A stretch of DNA of 64,000 nt from Tethya wilhelma (GCA_964030475.1 CAXIPT010000002.1:2716422-2780421); one strand, 5' to 3'. Shown: positions 44,904 to 54,642, counted from the first letter of the stretch. The notes: generated by a model from the sequence alone, not told the origin. Program-made: numbers and translations.

Positions 44904-47024
44904 AAATCTCATTTAAAAACATATATACTCCCATACACAAGTCCATCTGCACACATGTTGACTACAAAGTAGTTTTCACATGAACAAAGCTTCTTACATA
45001 TTACAGAACAAGCTTTATCATGTATGTATGTATGTGTGAGTATTAAAGGCTCTGTGTATATGGTTAATACAGAAATTGAAAGCATTTCAAAATGCATGTG
45101 TGTGTTATCATTTCTGTTAGATATAAGCTAATACACCTTGTGAATGGCACCAGTTTTGAAAACAGTCGGCGTTGTATAATAAAGGCTTTTTTCTTGTTCC
45201 ATTAATTTTCATATACAATTGATAAAGAAGTTAGTTAACAAACACAAGGTAGAATTTTATTGCTCTACTTCATTTAATCTGACAATGATTCACAGTTCCA
45301 GAAAAAAGATATGGGGAATTCTTTAATGTCATCAGGGAGAGATATGTAAAAATAGATTAATTCACCTCCCTGCTTATGTGACATCACCAAGTGAGATCAA
45401 ATATAACTTGTAAACCATCATGCCTAAACCACATAAGACTAAAATGATTGCCTCCAAATATTTACCTTAATTCTAGTCCATGAACAAAGGTCATTTCAAT
45501 CAAAAGCACACATTACAAGCATTCAATTTTCACCAGAGAGAGATATGTAAAATAGATCAATCCCCCCCCCCCCAACAATATTACTTATAATCAGGTATAG
45601 TATATGTGATAGCAAAGCAGTAAGATTAAGTAACTAAAATTTAACAGTCTTTTTATCATGCTCTGATCGACCAAGACTTAAATAAACTTGAAACACTTAG
45701 TTTCTCACTCTGACAGTTGGGCAGGTCTTGGAAAAAATCACTCCCTCCCCTCCCTTTTTCCAAAAAAACAAACAATCAAACAGCTAGCTCCTTCAGCTTA
45801 CCCTGACAGTTGGGTAGGTCTTTTGTTTCCTGTTCTTCTCTGAGTTCTCTCCCGGTAGCCCTCCATGACTCTGACCCTCCCAGTCATAGCGGAACCTAAA
45901 CCCTCGCTGGAAGAGGAGAGAAGAAAAGAGAGAGAAAAAAATTAAAAATAACATCAGTCAGAGTGGAATATTTTCCCCAAATACTAGCTAACCTAAAGGC
46001 ACTATGTCACTATACAGTAGACAGGAAGTTACTAAAAATATTAAACATGACCAGAAACCTTACAATTTAAGTGAGCTTATGGGAGCTACTGCAGTTGTAT
46101 ATTGTCAATGGTTGTAATAACAGCTGACCACATGGTTACTATTACATGCAAGCAGTATATAACAAATACCATCTAGAGGGAAATTTTCGTGGGGGGAAAT
46201 TTTTTTGCGCATTTCGAGGTTTGGCAGCTTTCCGCGAAAAATTTCCCCCACGAAATTTGTAAGGTACTAAGTCAACACGTAATGTTGAGACACAATCCAC
46301 AAAAAATTTTCCTGCGAATTTCTATTCAAGAGGAAAACGCAAAAATTTCCCCCACGAAAATTTCCCGCTATACAGTACGCAGTACATGGAGCAAGTACGC
46401 AAACATGCACAATTTTGGACCAAAAACGTCACAAAATATTAGTCACAATTTCTATTTTTAGTTGACTATAATTATAGTGACACAGTTCCTTTAAAAGTAG
46501 AATTGTGACATATGAGTTTTGCAAATTAGCTATTTTAAAAGCTTCGATAACGAAAGCTGTATAATTATGTCTTTTAAGGTGCATGGTATTTTTACCATCA
46601 TTAATCATTTCCACCGAAAGTTGTTTTTTGTGCGGAAAAAAAAAAAAAAACATGAAAAAAATAACATTGTTCATTTTATACACATTACAAGAACAGCCAA
46701 GAATTATTACTTCTCTTTTCTTTTCTCTTCCTTCCTTTCACTAAAAGTATGCTATTTTTAGAAACCTAGCAAGTTTGGTGGGGTGATATATAGGATGGTT
46801 TTAACCAGTCTTAACCAGCCCCTGTCCTGTGTGAAAACCAATCGGTACTGTTTATGCTGATGGATAGTTTGAAAGGGATGGTGACTTCCCTTCTAAAAGG
46901 AAAATACTTTGTGTCTCAGATGGAATGTTGGGAAGGTTGCTCTGGTTTGAGGGGTTTGCTTACCGATTTGGGTTGCTCAATTATTTCCAATCTTGGCTTT
47001 AACTGATGCAGTCCTCCACCGCCT

Positions 47025-47068
<44 letters not shown>

Positions 47069-48900
47069 ATGTGTGTCTTGTGAGGATAGTGAAATATTCC
47101 GTGATAATCACATACGTCACAGTATATAGTTAAAATGTACCTAATGTACCATATACATCTATAACTAGTAAGTATAGTGTCTACATACAGTGAGTTTCAA
47201 TGCATCTAGTACAGAAGGCCTGGGAACAAGGCTAGGCAGTCTTGCATGTTTAGGTGATGAGAGTTAATTGTTGGAGTCCTCCCACTCCTTTCTGCGTACT
47301 GCTATAGTATTGACGTTGGAAATCAGCAATTAGTAACACGGAGAGGGCCTGGGGACGAGGCTAAGACTGCTCACACACATTTTTAGCTACTATATACATA
47401 CATTCGCTGGATGTATAAAATCTGACAGTATACCAATTAACCTGAATATATCCCTGAACCATAAGACGCAAACACAATGGGAGGGATCTCACTTTCCGTG
47501 GTAGGTGGAATGGGAAGTGTCTCGCTGTCCACGGTCGGTGGAATAGGAGCGGTCTTGCCGTCATCACAAGAGGTTTCGTTAAGGGATTGATCTTCTGTCT
47601 CTTGATCATTGGTTGATAGAGGTCGTTTTGGTTCGTATAAGACAATGATACCATGGTGTATCAACTCACTTAGTTGAGAAGTAGTTAGAGGAACTTCTCG
47701 ATGCAGTAAAATTGAAAATGCTAGTTGAATACAACCAGTACTAACATCTACTAGATCAATATAGTCATGTCCAAGATCAATGATTTCAGCGACTTTATTC
47801 TTGATGGCATCTATGTCCCTCAAGGTAAAGGGACAGTTGGATGCATCACGCTGAGTGCCCCCAAACCAAAGCTCATCGATTACTTTAACCACAAGAAGGT
47901 GATCTGAAGAGGAAGATGGTGACATGATGGCCAATGGTGGAACTTCAAAAATACTTCTTTTGCAGAATTTGTGGAATTTCTTAAGGTAGCTATCCAAATC
48001 TGCATGGCATTCAATACAGTGTACATTGATAATTTTTTCCAAGATTCGATAATTGATGTAAGAGATGTACTTATAACGAAACAGAAAGGACTGGAGTTCA
48101 GGTATCGTTGTGATTGCCTCCAACTTGTCTCCATGTTCGTCATGGATTGGTTTAGGTAGGCGGTGACCCGAACAAAACACAGTACTTATGACTTCTTTTA
48201 AAGGGGTAGCATTTGTCTTCAGGGTGTTGAAAACATTGCTTGAGAAATTTTCAAACTCTTCAGCAATAGCATCAGTATCACGCAAGAGTTGACTTGTCAA
48301 CCTTTTTTTCTCCCTTTCATTTAAATGTTTCACACTGAGGTATGGAAACGATTTGTCTTTCAGACCAGGACATTTTGAGCGGTCTTGAAAATACTTTTCC
48401 ATACTACACTTTCCACAGGGACATTCAAAACCACAAACTTCTACTCCTGAAGCACTTCCAGAATCAGAATCTCCACTAGTTCTACTCTGAGTTTGATTGA
48501 CTGCCCTCTTTAGCTCACTAGCTAGCTTGGTAAGGTTCGTTTGTTGAAGGACATGAACAAAATCATCGAAGTGAGCATTACTGTCCTTAATCTTGGGTAG
48601 GATCTGACTCATAAGGATACTAGCTCTGTCATAGTCATGAATGCTACACATCTCTGCTTGGGTTTTGTTGTAGTCAGTGATGAGAGACTTTGAAAGAGCA
48701 TTTACAGCAAATTTCACAACAACTGGTCTCACAGCTTCAACTACACGAGAGAAGTTTTGAATAAATACTTTATATTGAACGTACTCTGATGTTTCAATTT
48801 CACTGCCACTAGCCATACCAGCCATATCAGCCTCACTGTCAGCAGTACTGAAGCTAGTACTTCCCGTCAGTTCATCGTTAGTACAATTCGACGAGGCCAT
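42543..48900 (-). CDS. CARD protein spliced into NF-kB Rel homology domain (predicted fusion)
   Basis: Exons seen on the minus strand: 48900-47442, 47022-46964, 45906-45802, (missing exons, probably in the N gap), 42655-42543. The first exon encodes 486 residues: CARD-type death fold at about 41-133, a Cys cluster [10 protein letters not shown] at about 154-163, and a helical domain ([60 protein letters not shown]) of a kind I recall accompanying death folds in sponges and cnidarians. Its stop (TAA 47437-47439) comes only 3 bases after a donor CAG|GTTAAT in phase 1. The next exon accepts phase 1 and starts the RHD. The joined sequence reads [20 protein letters not shown]. No AATAAA/ATTAAA occurs between 47440 and 47023. 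The 3' half of NF-kB is cut off at the N at 42522. If the stop is used instead, these are two adjacent genes. Confidence 0.6.
42741..43710 (-). repeat. Foldback repeat inside an NF-kB intron
   Basis: Reverse copy from TGTAGTAAAAATTTC to CTACCATACGTATGAT. Core and arms are more diverged than in the copy at 18794 (GGGCAGTGCTATGAAAAG). It sits between the GILHVTKKK exon and the gap. Confidence 0.85.
43711..44511. other. NF-kB intron sequence
   Basis: About 800 bases with no RHD exon that I could find on the minus strand and one 86-codon plus-strand ORF without recognisable domains. Confidence 0.4.
44512..44901. other. Assembly gap flanked by (CA)n and (GA)n
   Basis: 305 Ns (44541-44845) between a CA run on the left and a GA run on the right. 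The RHD exons expected between the YPTVR and GILHVTKKK exons (about 50 residues including the HSLVGK region) are not in the visible sequence and may lie here. Confidence 0.95.
44902..45801. other. NF-kB intron sequence
   Basis: About 900 bases, AT-rich, with a poly-C tract at about 45562. A 21-base near-copy of the end of the RHD exon (AAGACCTGCCCAACTGTCAG on the minus strand, about 45705-45727) lies about 100 bases downstream of the real exon, with no upstream exon part. No other exon recognised. Confidence 0.5.
45802..45906 (-). CDS. NF-kB RHD exon b (DNA recognition loop)
   Basis: 105-base exon (acceptor CTTCCAG, donor GTCAGG|GTAAGC, phase 0-0) encoding [19 protein letters not shown] followed by [16 protein letters not shown]. 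This is the L1 DNA-recognition loop of class I (p50/p52-like) NF-kB; the base-contacting Arg, Arg, Tyr, Glu and His are all present. The redox-sensitive Cys (RFRYxC in most NF-kB) is Trp here. A 21-base partial duplicate of the exon end lies at 45705-45727. Confidence 0.94.
46167..46377. mobile_element. MITE in NF-kB intron
   Basis: About 210 bases, from TACCATCTAGAGGGAAATTT to AAATTTCCCGCTATACAGTA, with GGGGGAAATTTTT / CGAAAATTTCCC blocks in both orientations. It is the same subfamily, inverted, as the MITE at 53694-53893 (shared AACACGTAATGTTGAGAC). Confidence 0.8.
46964..47022 (-). CDS. NF-kB RHD exon a (EIIEQPKS)
   Basis: 59-base exon between an acceptor ATACACAG and donor AAATCG|GTAAGC; phase 1 in, phase 0 out. 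It encodes [19 protein letters not shown], the canonical start of a Rel homology domain, in which an (L/I)xIxEQPK motif immediately precedes RGFRFRY. Too short to be found by ORF length. Confidence 0.88.
47029..47065. repeat. (TG)n microsatellite beside an RHD acceptor
   Basis: TG run immediately upstream (minus strand: CA run) of the acceptor of RHD exon a, so it forms the pyrimidine/purine tract in front of that splice site. Confidence 0.95.
47442..48900 (-). CDS. CARD + helical domain exon (first exon)
   Basis: Single open exon starting at ATG 48900 ([20 protein letters not shown]). Acidic Ser/Thr-rich leader, CARD ([20 protein letters not shown] to [20 protein letters not shown]), Cys-rich knot, large helical domain, then a Pro/Thr-rich repeat-like linker ([20 protein letters not shown]) and a Gly-rich end (GSGIYSG). 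If not spliced it ends as a 487-residue protein at 47437. CARDs nucleate homotypic complexes upstream of NF-kB or caspases. Confidence 0.88.
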
Positions 48901-49091
48901 GTCTTCATGAGTGTCCCTGCTGCAGCTATTTTAATAGCATAAAGTTATTTAATATAGCTCGCGTGATTGCAGTTTTGGTCTCGTGTCACAATCGACGTAG
49001 TCTCGCGGAGGCCGCGAGGCGAGACTATCCATATGTATGGAAGCCGAGAGGTACGGAAGACGAGAAGAGAAGGGCAATCCGCGACGCGGTA

Positions 49092-49215
49092 CGCGAAGCG
49101 CCGCGATCGCGCCGCGCTATGCCGCCTCGCGGATCGCGAAGTGCCGCGATCGCGCCGCACTGTACCGCCTCGCGGATCGCGAAATGCCGCGTTCGCGCCG
49201 ACTCGCGGACCGCGA
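49092..49215. repeat. CpG-rich 43-base tandem repeat upstream of the CARD gene
   Basis: Two full units (49092-49134, 49135-49177) and a partial third of a 43-base unit starting CGCGAAGCGCCGCGATCGCG and ending CCGCCTCGCGGAT. Extremely CpG-rich and rich in CGCGAT/GCGATCGC palindromes against AT-rich surroundings. About 190 bases upstream of the minus-strand start at 48900, so it may be promoter-associated. Arg-rich ORFs across it on both strands are by-products. Confidence 0.9.
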
Positions 49216-49315
49216 GAAATTAGATTATGACCGCGCTGTACAACGTAACTATTCATTGATAACATTATTTTACTGTCCTATACCTTTATGTAACACATGC
49301 ATACACTTGCACCTG

Positions 49316-50573
49316 AAAAATGAAGTAGTCATGTGCCGAAACTGAGACCGTGCCTTGTTGCAATACTTTTTACCGCATTGCCCATTCCTACACCACTTAT
49401 TTTTTTAAAATTTTTACTACTTGTTCATTCACTTTTTTCAACACTACAGTGTGCAAACACTATCAGAGACTGGTTAGTCCCTACAAAAAGCTTGAGTGGC
49501 AGCTACATGCACTTCATTACGCTGGAGGCTAGTGCGCATGCGCATAATAATGCCTTCTTCTTCTTCTTCTTTTTTGCCTCCAATAAAGGAGAGTTGCCCA
49601 GCACACTATAGGGCCACAAGATTTAATTCCGTGAAAAGATCTAGCCTATATGCTTTGAGATCACACAAGAAGTCGATACAGAACCTTTGTACTTCTATAC
49701 AATCAATCCAGTTCACTCCTAGTATGGTTTCTGTAAACGATTCGGAGCACGTGATGTAATCAGGAATGCTTGCCGTAACAGAAGGCGGAGCTGCGGCCAG
49801 CAGAGCGAGGCGCTTTGACTCCAATGCTGGACAGCAACTGATAAAGTGGTGAGCATCCTCGAGGGGCGCTAGGCAGAGCTTGCAGGACGGATCTCCCTGT
49901 CTTACATTATATGAACGGTGTCTGAACCTGGAGCAATCATCTTCCAGCCCCCCACAACCTAGAAGGAGCCTCAATCTAAAGTTCGACTTCTTTGTGCGTT
50001 TCGGATCACCAACAGTATAGAGCCAGAGGTTAGAAGGAGTACCAGGAGCAACATCACACTCACTTAACAGGTATCCTTCAATGCCACGTGAATAATGACC
50101 TTTGAACTCTACCTACAAAGATGGCTGCATTGTAGTACGTGAATTTATACACTAAGTTTCAAGGCTTTGTAGTTTTTGTTTAGGCCTATTAATGATGAAA
50201 ACGAGTATCAAAGAATGTAGTACCCATGAAAAAAAACTTACTTTGTGCTGTCAAAGTTGGCTCAACACATTCTGGTTCCCTGGAAATCCTTTTCAAGTAA
50301 GTCAGTTAGGAAGTACGTAAGTACGTAAGTACGTAAGTTAGGAGAACAAAAATGGCACTATGGTGGCTTCCCACTAGCACTCTCTACGAGTGCTGAGAAA
50401 AGTTTTTGTGAGTTTTAGGCCTTGCATGCAGTTGGTAATCTGTCAGTAAGAGCCTCTGAGCAATTTTGAAGGTTTAATTTTGTTTGACTAGACTTTTATA
50501 GTGACCAACATTTTGTATTGTGTCTATGGGACAGTCGACCCATTCCTACTATACGTACTACCGTACGTATGAT
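49316..50573 (-). repeat. Foldback repeat interrupted by a LINE fragment
   Basis: Reverse copy (one inverted arm, then the long arm, ending CCGTACGTATGAT) lacking the core and far arm. The long arm is split at 49554/50086 by the retrotransposon fragment listed separately; joining the flanks restores ATAATGCCACGTG as in other copies. Confidence 0.88.
49555..50085 (-). mobile_element. 5'-truncated non-LTR retrotransposon (LINE) 3' end
   Basis: About 531 bases. The minus strand encodes about 155 residues open from the truncation point: LWLYTVGDPKRTKKSNFRLR, then a zinc-knuckle-like CKLCLAPLEDAHHFISCCP, the C-terminal signature of CR1/L2-type LINE reverse transcriptases, ending LNLVAL stop at 49606. 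It finishes in a (GAA)n tail rather than poly-A. AATGCC at 49549-49554 and 50080-50085 is the target-site duplication. Inactive. Confidence 0.85.
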
Positions 50574-51699
50574 AAGAGAGGATATAGGAGCTTCCATTCC
50601 TAGATCTTTCTGCTTGCATGTCGGTGAGATTGACTGAGTGCTCTTTAATCTTGTGGGTGAAGGATGCATCAGTGAGTATAATCTGTATGAGCAACATGAC
50701 TATATTATAGCATTTGCTGAAACTAGCTCTTAGAGAAATGATATTAATTTGTTTTTATTTCTATATACAGTCTTAACCCTTTAGGGCCCGGATTATTTAT
50801 GCATACTTAATTAGACTTTATGAATATTAAATTAGCTTTGTCTTTTGTATATTTTTGTTCTTGCTATAGCCATAGCTGCTCTCTTTCTTCACTAGTTTTA
50901 CTTAGCTATGGTTGGACTAAGCCATAGCTGTATCAATTCTGTTCTAAGTTAGTATTTGTTTACTTCAAACGCTTGCAAAAACGGAAGCAGTCAAAGTTCG
51001 CCAAATTACTAGCAAACTTTTGGCTTTTTTTCTAGCTAGCAAAGCAGGACTACAGAAGCGGTTAGCTGCAGGTATAGCCTAAGCCTCCCTGCACCTCCAT
51101 AACTAGCGTCAAGCTTCTCCTGCAAAGCACTAGGAAAAAAACGTGAGTTTAAAACCGATGGTCTCGATCGTGACGCAAACGCGACCTTTGACTTCTAACG
51201 TGTATATCGCCACACCCACTAATTAGATCTGGGTCAAACTTGGTATTTTACTAGTGCACTACCTTACCTAATAGCATAGCGAGTCTAGAGCCCACAGCTC
51301 AAACGCCATGGCTAGAATAAAAAATATGCGATAAGTTGCAAAAAATCGCGAACGTTTAATACGCGCATGCGGATATATCCGCAATCGGCCCTAAAGGGAT
51401 GTTCACATTTGAAATGCAAATTAATCTTACTCACTGTCCCATAATATTATATCGTTCTGGAAATCTACAGCTGACAGATCAATTAAGTGCATGTGTGTAC
51501 CTATTACAGATCCGTATAATAATTAAGCACTCACAAAATTATTAATTAAATTTCAGGTTACTAATCATGCCCAATTAAATTTAAATGTATGCACACGATT
51601 AATAAAACAATTAAAACTGAATAATGTTTAAATATACAAATTTAATAGTACGAATTGTGACATTATTAAAATTAAATGTGACAATCACAAATTCCCACA
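50574..51699. other. Spacer containing a CCCTTTAGGGCC element
   Basis: No exons visible. Most of it is the element at 50777-51399; the remainder is AT-rich sequence downstream of the Death-domain gene. Confidence 0.4.
50777..51399. mobile_element. Element with CCCTTTAGGGCC termini
   Basis: Left end ACCCTTTAGGGCCCGGATTA and right end AATCGGCCCTAAAGGGAT are short inverted repeats (about 16 bases) about 620 bases apart. No coding capacity; non-autonomous DNA element by inference. Confidence 0.55.
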
Positions 51700-54642
51700 C
51701 TAGTTTTGTTCTAACTCACGTACATTATCTACAAAAGTATAAGCATTGGCAACTCCTCCCATATAGTACTTCTTCCAGTATTCTGCCTGCTTTTCAAGCG
51801 GATGTGCAGGTGGTATCAACTCAGGAAAATTTGACAGGAAGAGTCTTGCAGCCAGTGCTGAATAGAAAGGCTTATCGAGATCTTCGTATTTCACATCTGT
51901 CCAGTCTATTCCAAATATTGACTTAATTTTGTCATATTTCTTTGGCAAACGTTGATGAGCTCCTGTGTTTAACGTGTCTAAATATGCAACATATGATACT
52001 TGCCATATACCTCCACTTCCATGTACGTTAACGTTTCTGCCAAAATCTGACATCACATATGCTATTCTCTTCATAAACCTGTTATCTTTTAGCATAGCAC
52101 TCCCAAAGGAGGTCAACTTTTCGATACACAAATCCACTACTTTTTCACCCGACTGGTGAGGAATGTATATTAAGTTTTCACCTTCTGTAGATTGTGATGC
52201 TTCGAATTCTTCACTAGATTTGTCATTATTTTTCTGTTGATTAAGAGACCATGTTGGTGTCTGGGTAGATGCAATTTCAGTCAATGCTGTTGCAGTAGTT
52301 GTAGTGAATGGCAAGCCTAATAATTATTGTGAGGGTTTTCTATTAGTGACTTTGGCTTTACATATATTATAATTACACTCTGATTATTAATGAAATATTT
52401 TTACTATATTTTGTGTACTACAAAATATAGAAGGGCCAAGAAATGGGCAGTGGCTGTGAAACTGCCCATTGAAATTCACTATTAGTATCAGTCACTGTAC
52501 GTGTAATGTTTACATGTAAAATCATAAAGTAAAACTGATTACTGTTGCTATAGTAGTTTTAAAGCAGTAACTGTTATTAAGATGCACAATGATGAGTACG
52601 GCAGTCTTAATTTGAGATTATTAATAATATAATTATAAGTCTTACCTTTGAATAAATAGGTTGCACTGTAGCCAGCTAGCCCAACAATGATTGCCACTAT
52701 CAGTACAATGCCAGGGGTATAGCGGCCATTACTATCAGACTTAGTGTGTTCCAAAGATGAAGAAAATTTTATTTCTGACCCTAAAATTAAAGAAACTGCA
52801 TGTGTCACTATAAATTATAAGCATATGCGTTTTGTTACTATAAAATAACCATGACCATGCAGAAACCTTACAGTTTTATGTGCGCATTACGCTAGCTGCT
52901 CAGAATTGTAATTATATGGCTGCATAACCACATAGTACTATTAAGTGAGAAACTACAAAAATTAATGTGCAATACATGCATGCATGGAGCATAGTATATT
53001 ATGCACATGTTCCCGAACGTATATAGTACCCATTTATAAACCAAAAATTACATCACAAAACACTTTCTTTATAACAATTAAAACACCGCTTATTTTGTGA
53101 CATATGGTTCCTTTAATGTATATATTTATATAAAGAGAATGATATGTATATGATATACTCTAACATATTCTAGGAAATTCAATGCAATATGATAGCATAT
53201 AAGGTTCACAAAATTTTTCAACTTTGCTGTTTGTGGGATTCCCAAAGGAGATTGATGGCCGACTTTAAGGGTGCTCGGCCATAATTATGCATGTGGTTGC
53301 TATGGACTCAGTGCATGTTTTCTTGTTGGATGCAACCGGCCAATCAGCTAGTTTATAAACAACTAAGTCGGTCTAAGACCATGCACACTATACTTATACT
53401 GCATTTCTTAGTGTACAAGTGATAACCATGGCCGAGCACGTACCCTTATTAATGGTACGATTGTGTAATACAATATGATATGCATGTACTATATGGAGCT
53501 CATTGTGATGTTGTTATTCTGTCAAATTAAAGAATGAGACAGCTAAGAATGGGTAAATGCCAGACTGCATCATGGTGAGGTGGGCCTGGCCACAGCAAAG
53601 GCCACACTAGAATACTTACAATTACTGATACATGAGGTTCGAGGTAAAAAAGCTTATACGGTTACGAGTCACAAGTGCATGATTACCGTATAGCGGGAAT
53701 TTTTTGTGTGGAAAAATTTTTGTGTTTTCGTCTTGAATAGAAATTTGCGGGGAAAATTTTCGTGGATTGCGTCTCAACATTACGTGACGACCTTGTACCT
53801 TACAAATTTTGTGGGGGAAAAATTTTGCGGAAAGCAGCCAAACCACGAAATTCGCAAAAATTTTCCCCAATGAAAATTTCCCGCTATACGGTATACGTAC
53901 ACATAAACATACCGTTGTAATTTTTGCCACACTTTTCCCTACGAATATCATTAGCGATACCCTTCTGTCCAAACTTTTGTAGAGTCCTCGCCAATGCCTC
54001 CCAAGACAGCGGATACCCAGACTTCTCTATCACTGTATCTTCTTTTCGCAACCAGGCTCTCACCATATCATCAGGCCAGGTCTGCATCTTCTCAACATTG
54101 AAGATATCCAAACCCAGTTGCACTCCAAGTCTTTTCAACTGAGCTATATCCATCCTCCTCAAACAGTGAATAACAGCAGTTGCATCATTGTCTAGAATAA
54201 ATGTAATGGACAGTAAGTTATCCACCAAAAAACTATACCGATTATAAAGCTAATAAGCAAAATTTTTAGAGTTTTTTGCCTTGATCCAGTGACCTTGACA
54301 CCTCCAAACAAAGGACACTTTGGGGACAATATAAACTCAGTTGTTTGTCCTTTGTAGAGAGGTTGTCCTCTTCTGGGAGGTTCTATATAGCTTGTTTGTA
54401 TTACTACTACAATAGGGAATTGCAAGCCTAGCTGGATACAATTAATTTAGACGGGTTGAGCCTGAGCAATGATAATACTATGCTTGGCTCCGGATAGTTT
54501 TATCTTGATATACGTAATTTGTTTAGAGCTAAGTCTAGTGAATAAGATCTAGCTTACCAGTAATGACAGTTACAGTAGGTCCAACTTCTGAATTTTTTCC
54601 TTCATCAAAGTTTTCATCAGATTCCGACGGGATGGATGCCAT
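51700..54642 (-). CDS. Death domain + TM + domain X protein
   Basis: Four exons, all phase 1 junctions: 54642-54558 (MASIPSESDENFDEGKNSEV, acidic leader), 54191-53913 (Death domain: LRRMDIAQLKRLGVQLGLDI, VRAWLRKED, LSWEALARTLQKFGQKGIA), 52780-52646 (TM: GIVLIVAIIVGLAGYSATYL), 52316-51700 (Thr-rich linker and domain X). Total 1116 bases, 371 residues. There is no signal peptide, so the Death domain is probably cytosolic and domain X outside (type II topology), an inference. Domain X matches the gene at 27443 (KVVDLCIEKLTSFGSAMLKD, YVMSDFGRN, GGIWQVSYVAYLDTL, PFYSALAARLFLS), with the same Met where a lysozyme-like fold would have Glu. A MITE sits 19 bases from the Death-exon donor. Likely a membrane-anchored adaptor or sensor; function unknown. 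Confidence 0.75.
53265..53452. mobile_element. MITE, TTAAGGGTGCTCGGCCAT termini, in intron
   Basis: Starts TTAAGGGTGCTCGGCCATAA and ends CATGGCCGAGCACGTACCCTTATTAA: inverted ends with a small internal indel, about 188 bases. Related to the AAGGGTGGTCGGACAT ends at 11808 and 13668. Confidence 0.75.
53694..53893. mobile_element. MITE next to the Death-domain exon donor
   Basis: TACCGTATAGCGGGAATTTT to AAATTTCCCGCTATACGGTA, 200 bases. Same subfamily as 46167-46377. It lies in the intron only about 19 bases beyond the Death-domain exon end (53913), so it could influence splicing there. Confidence 0.85.

Noticed and set aside
44472..44972. Long ORFs through the N gap
   Set aside because: Translations are mostly X, flanked by CA and GA repeats; no real coding evidence.
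45705..45727. Possible alternative RHD exon
   Set aside because: Only the last ~21 bases of the exon are duplicated, with no acceptor or upstream coding part.
48945..49345. Overlapping Arg-rich ORFs on both strands
   Set aside because: By-products of the CpG-rich 43-base tandem repeat, which lacks stops in several frames.
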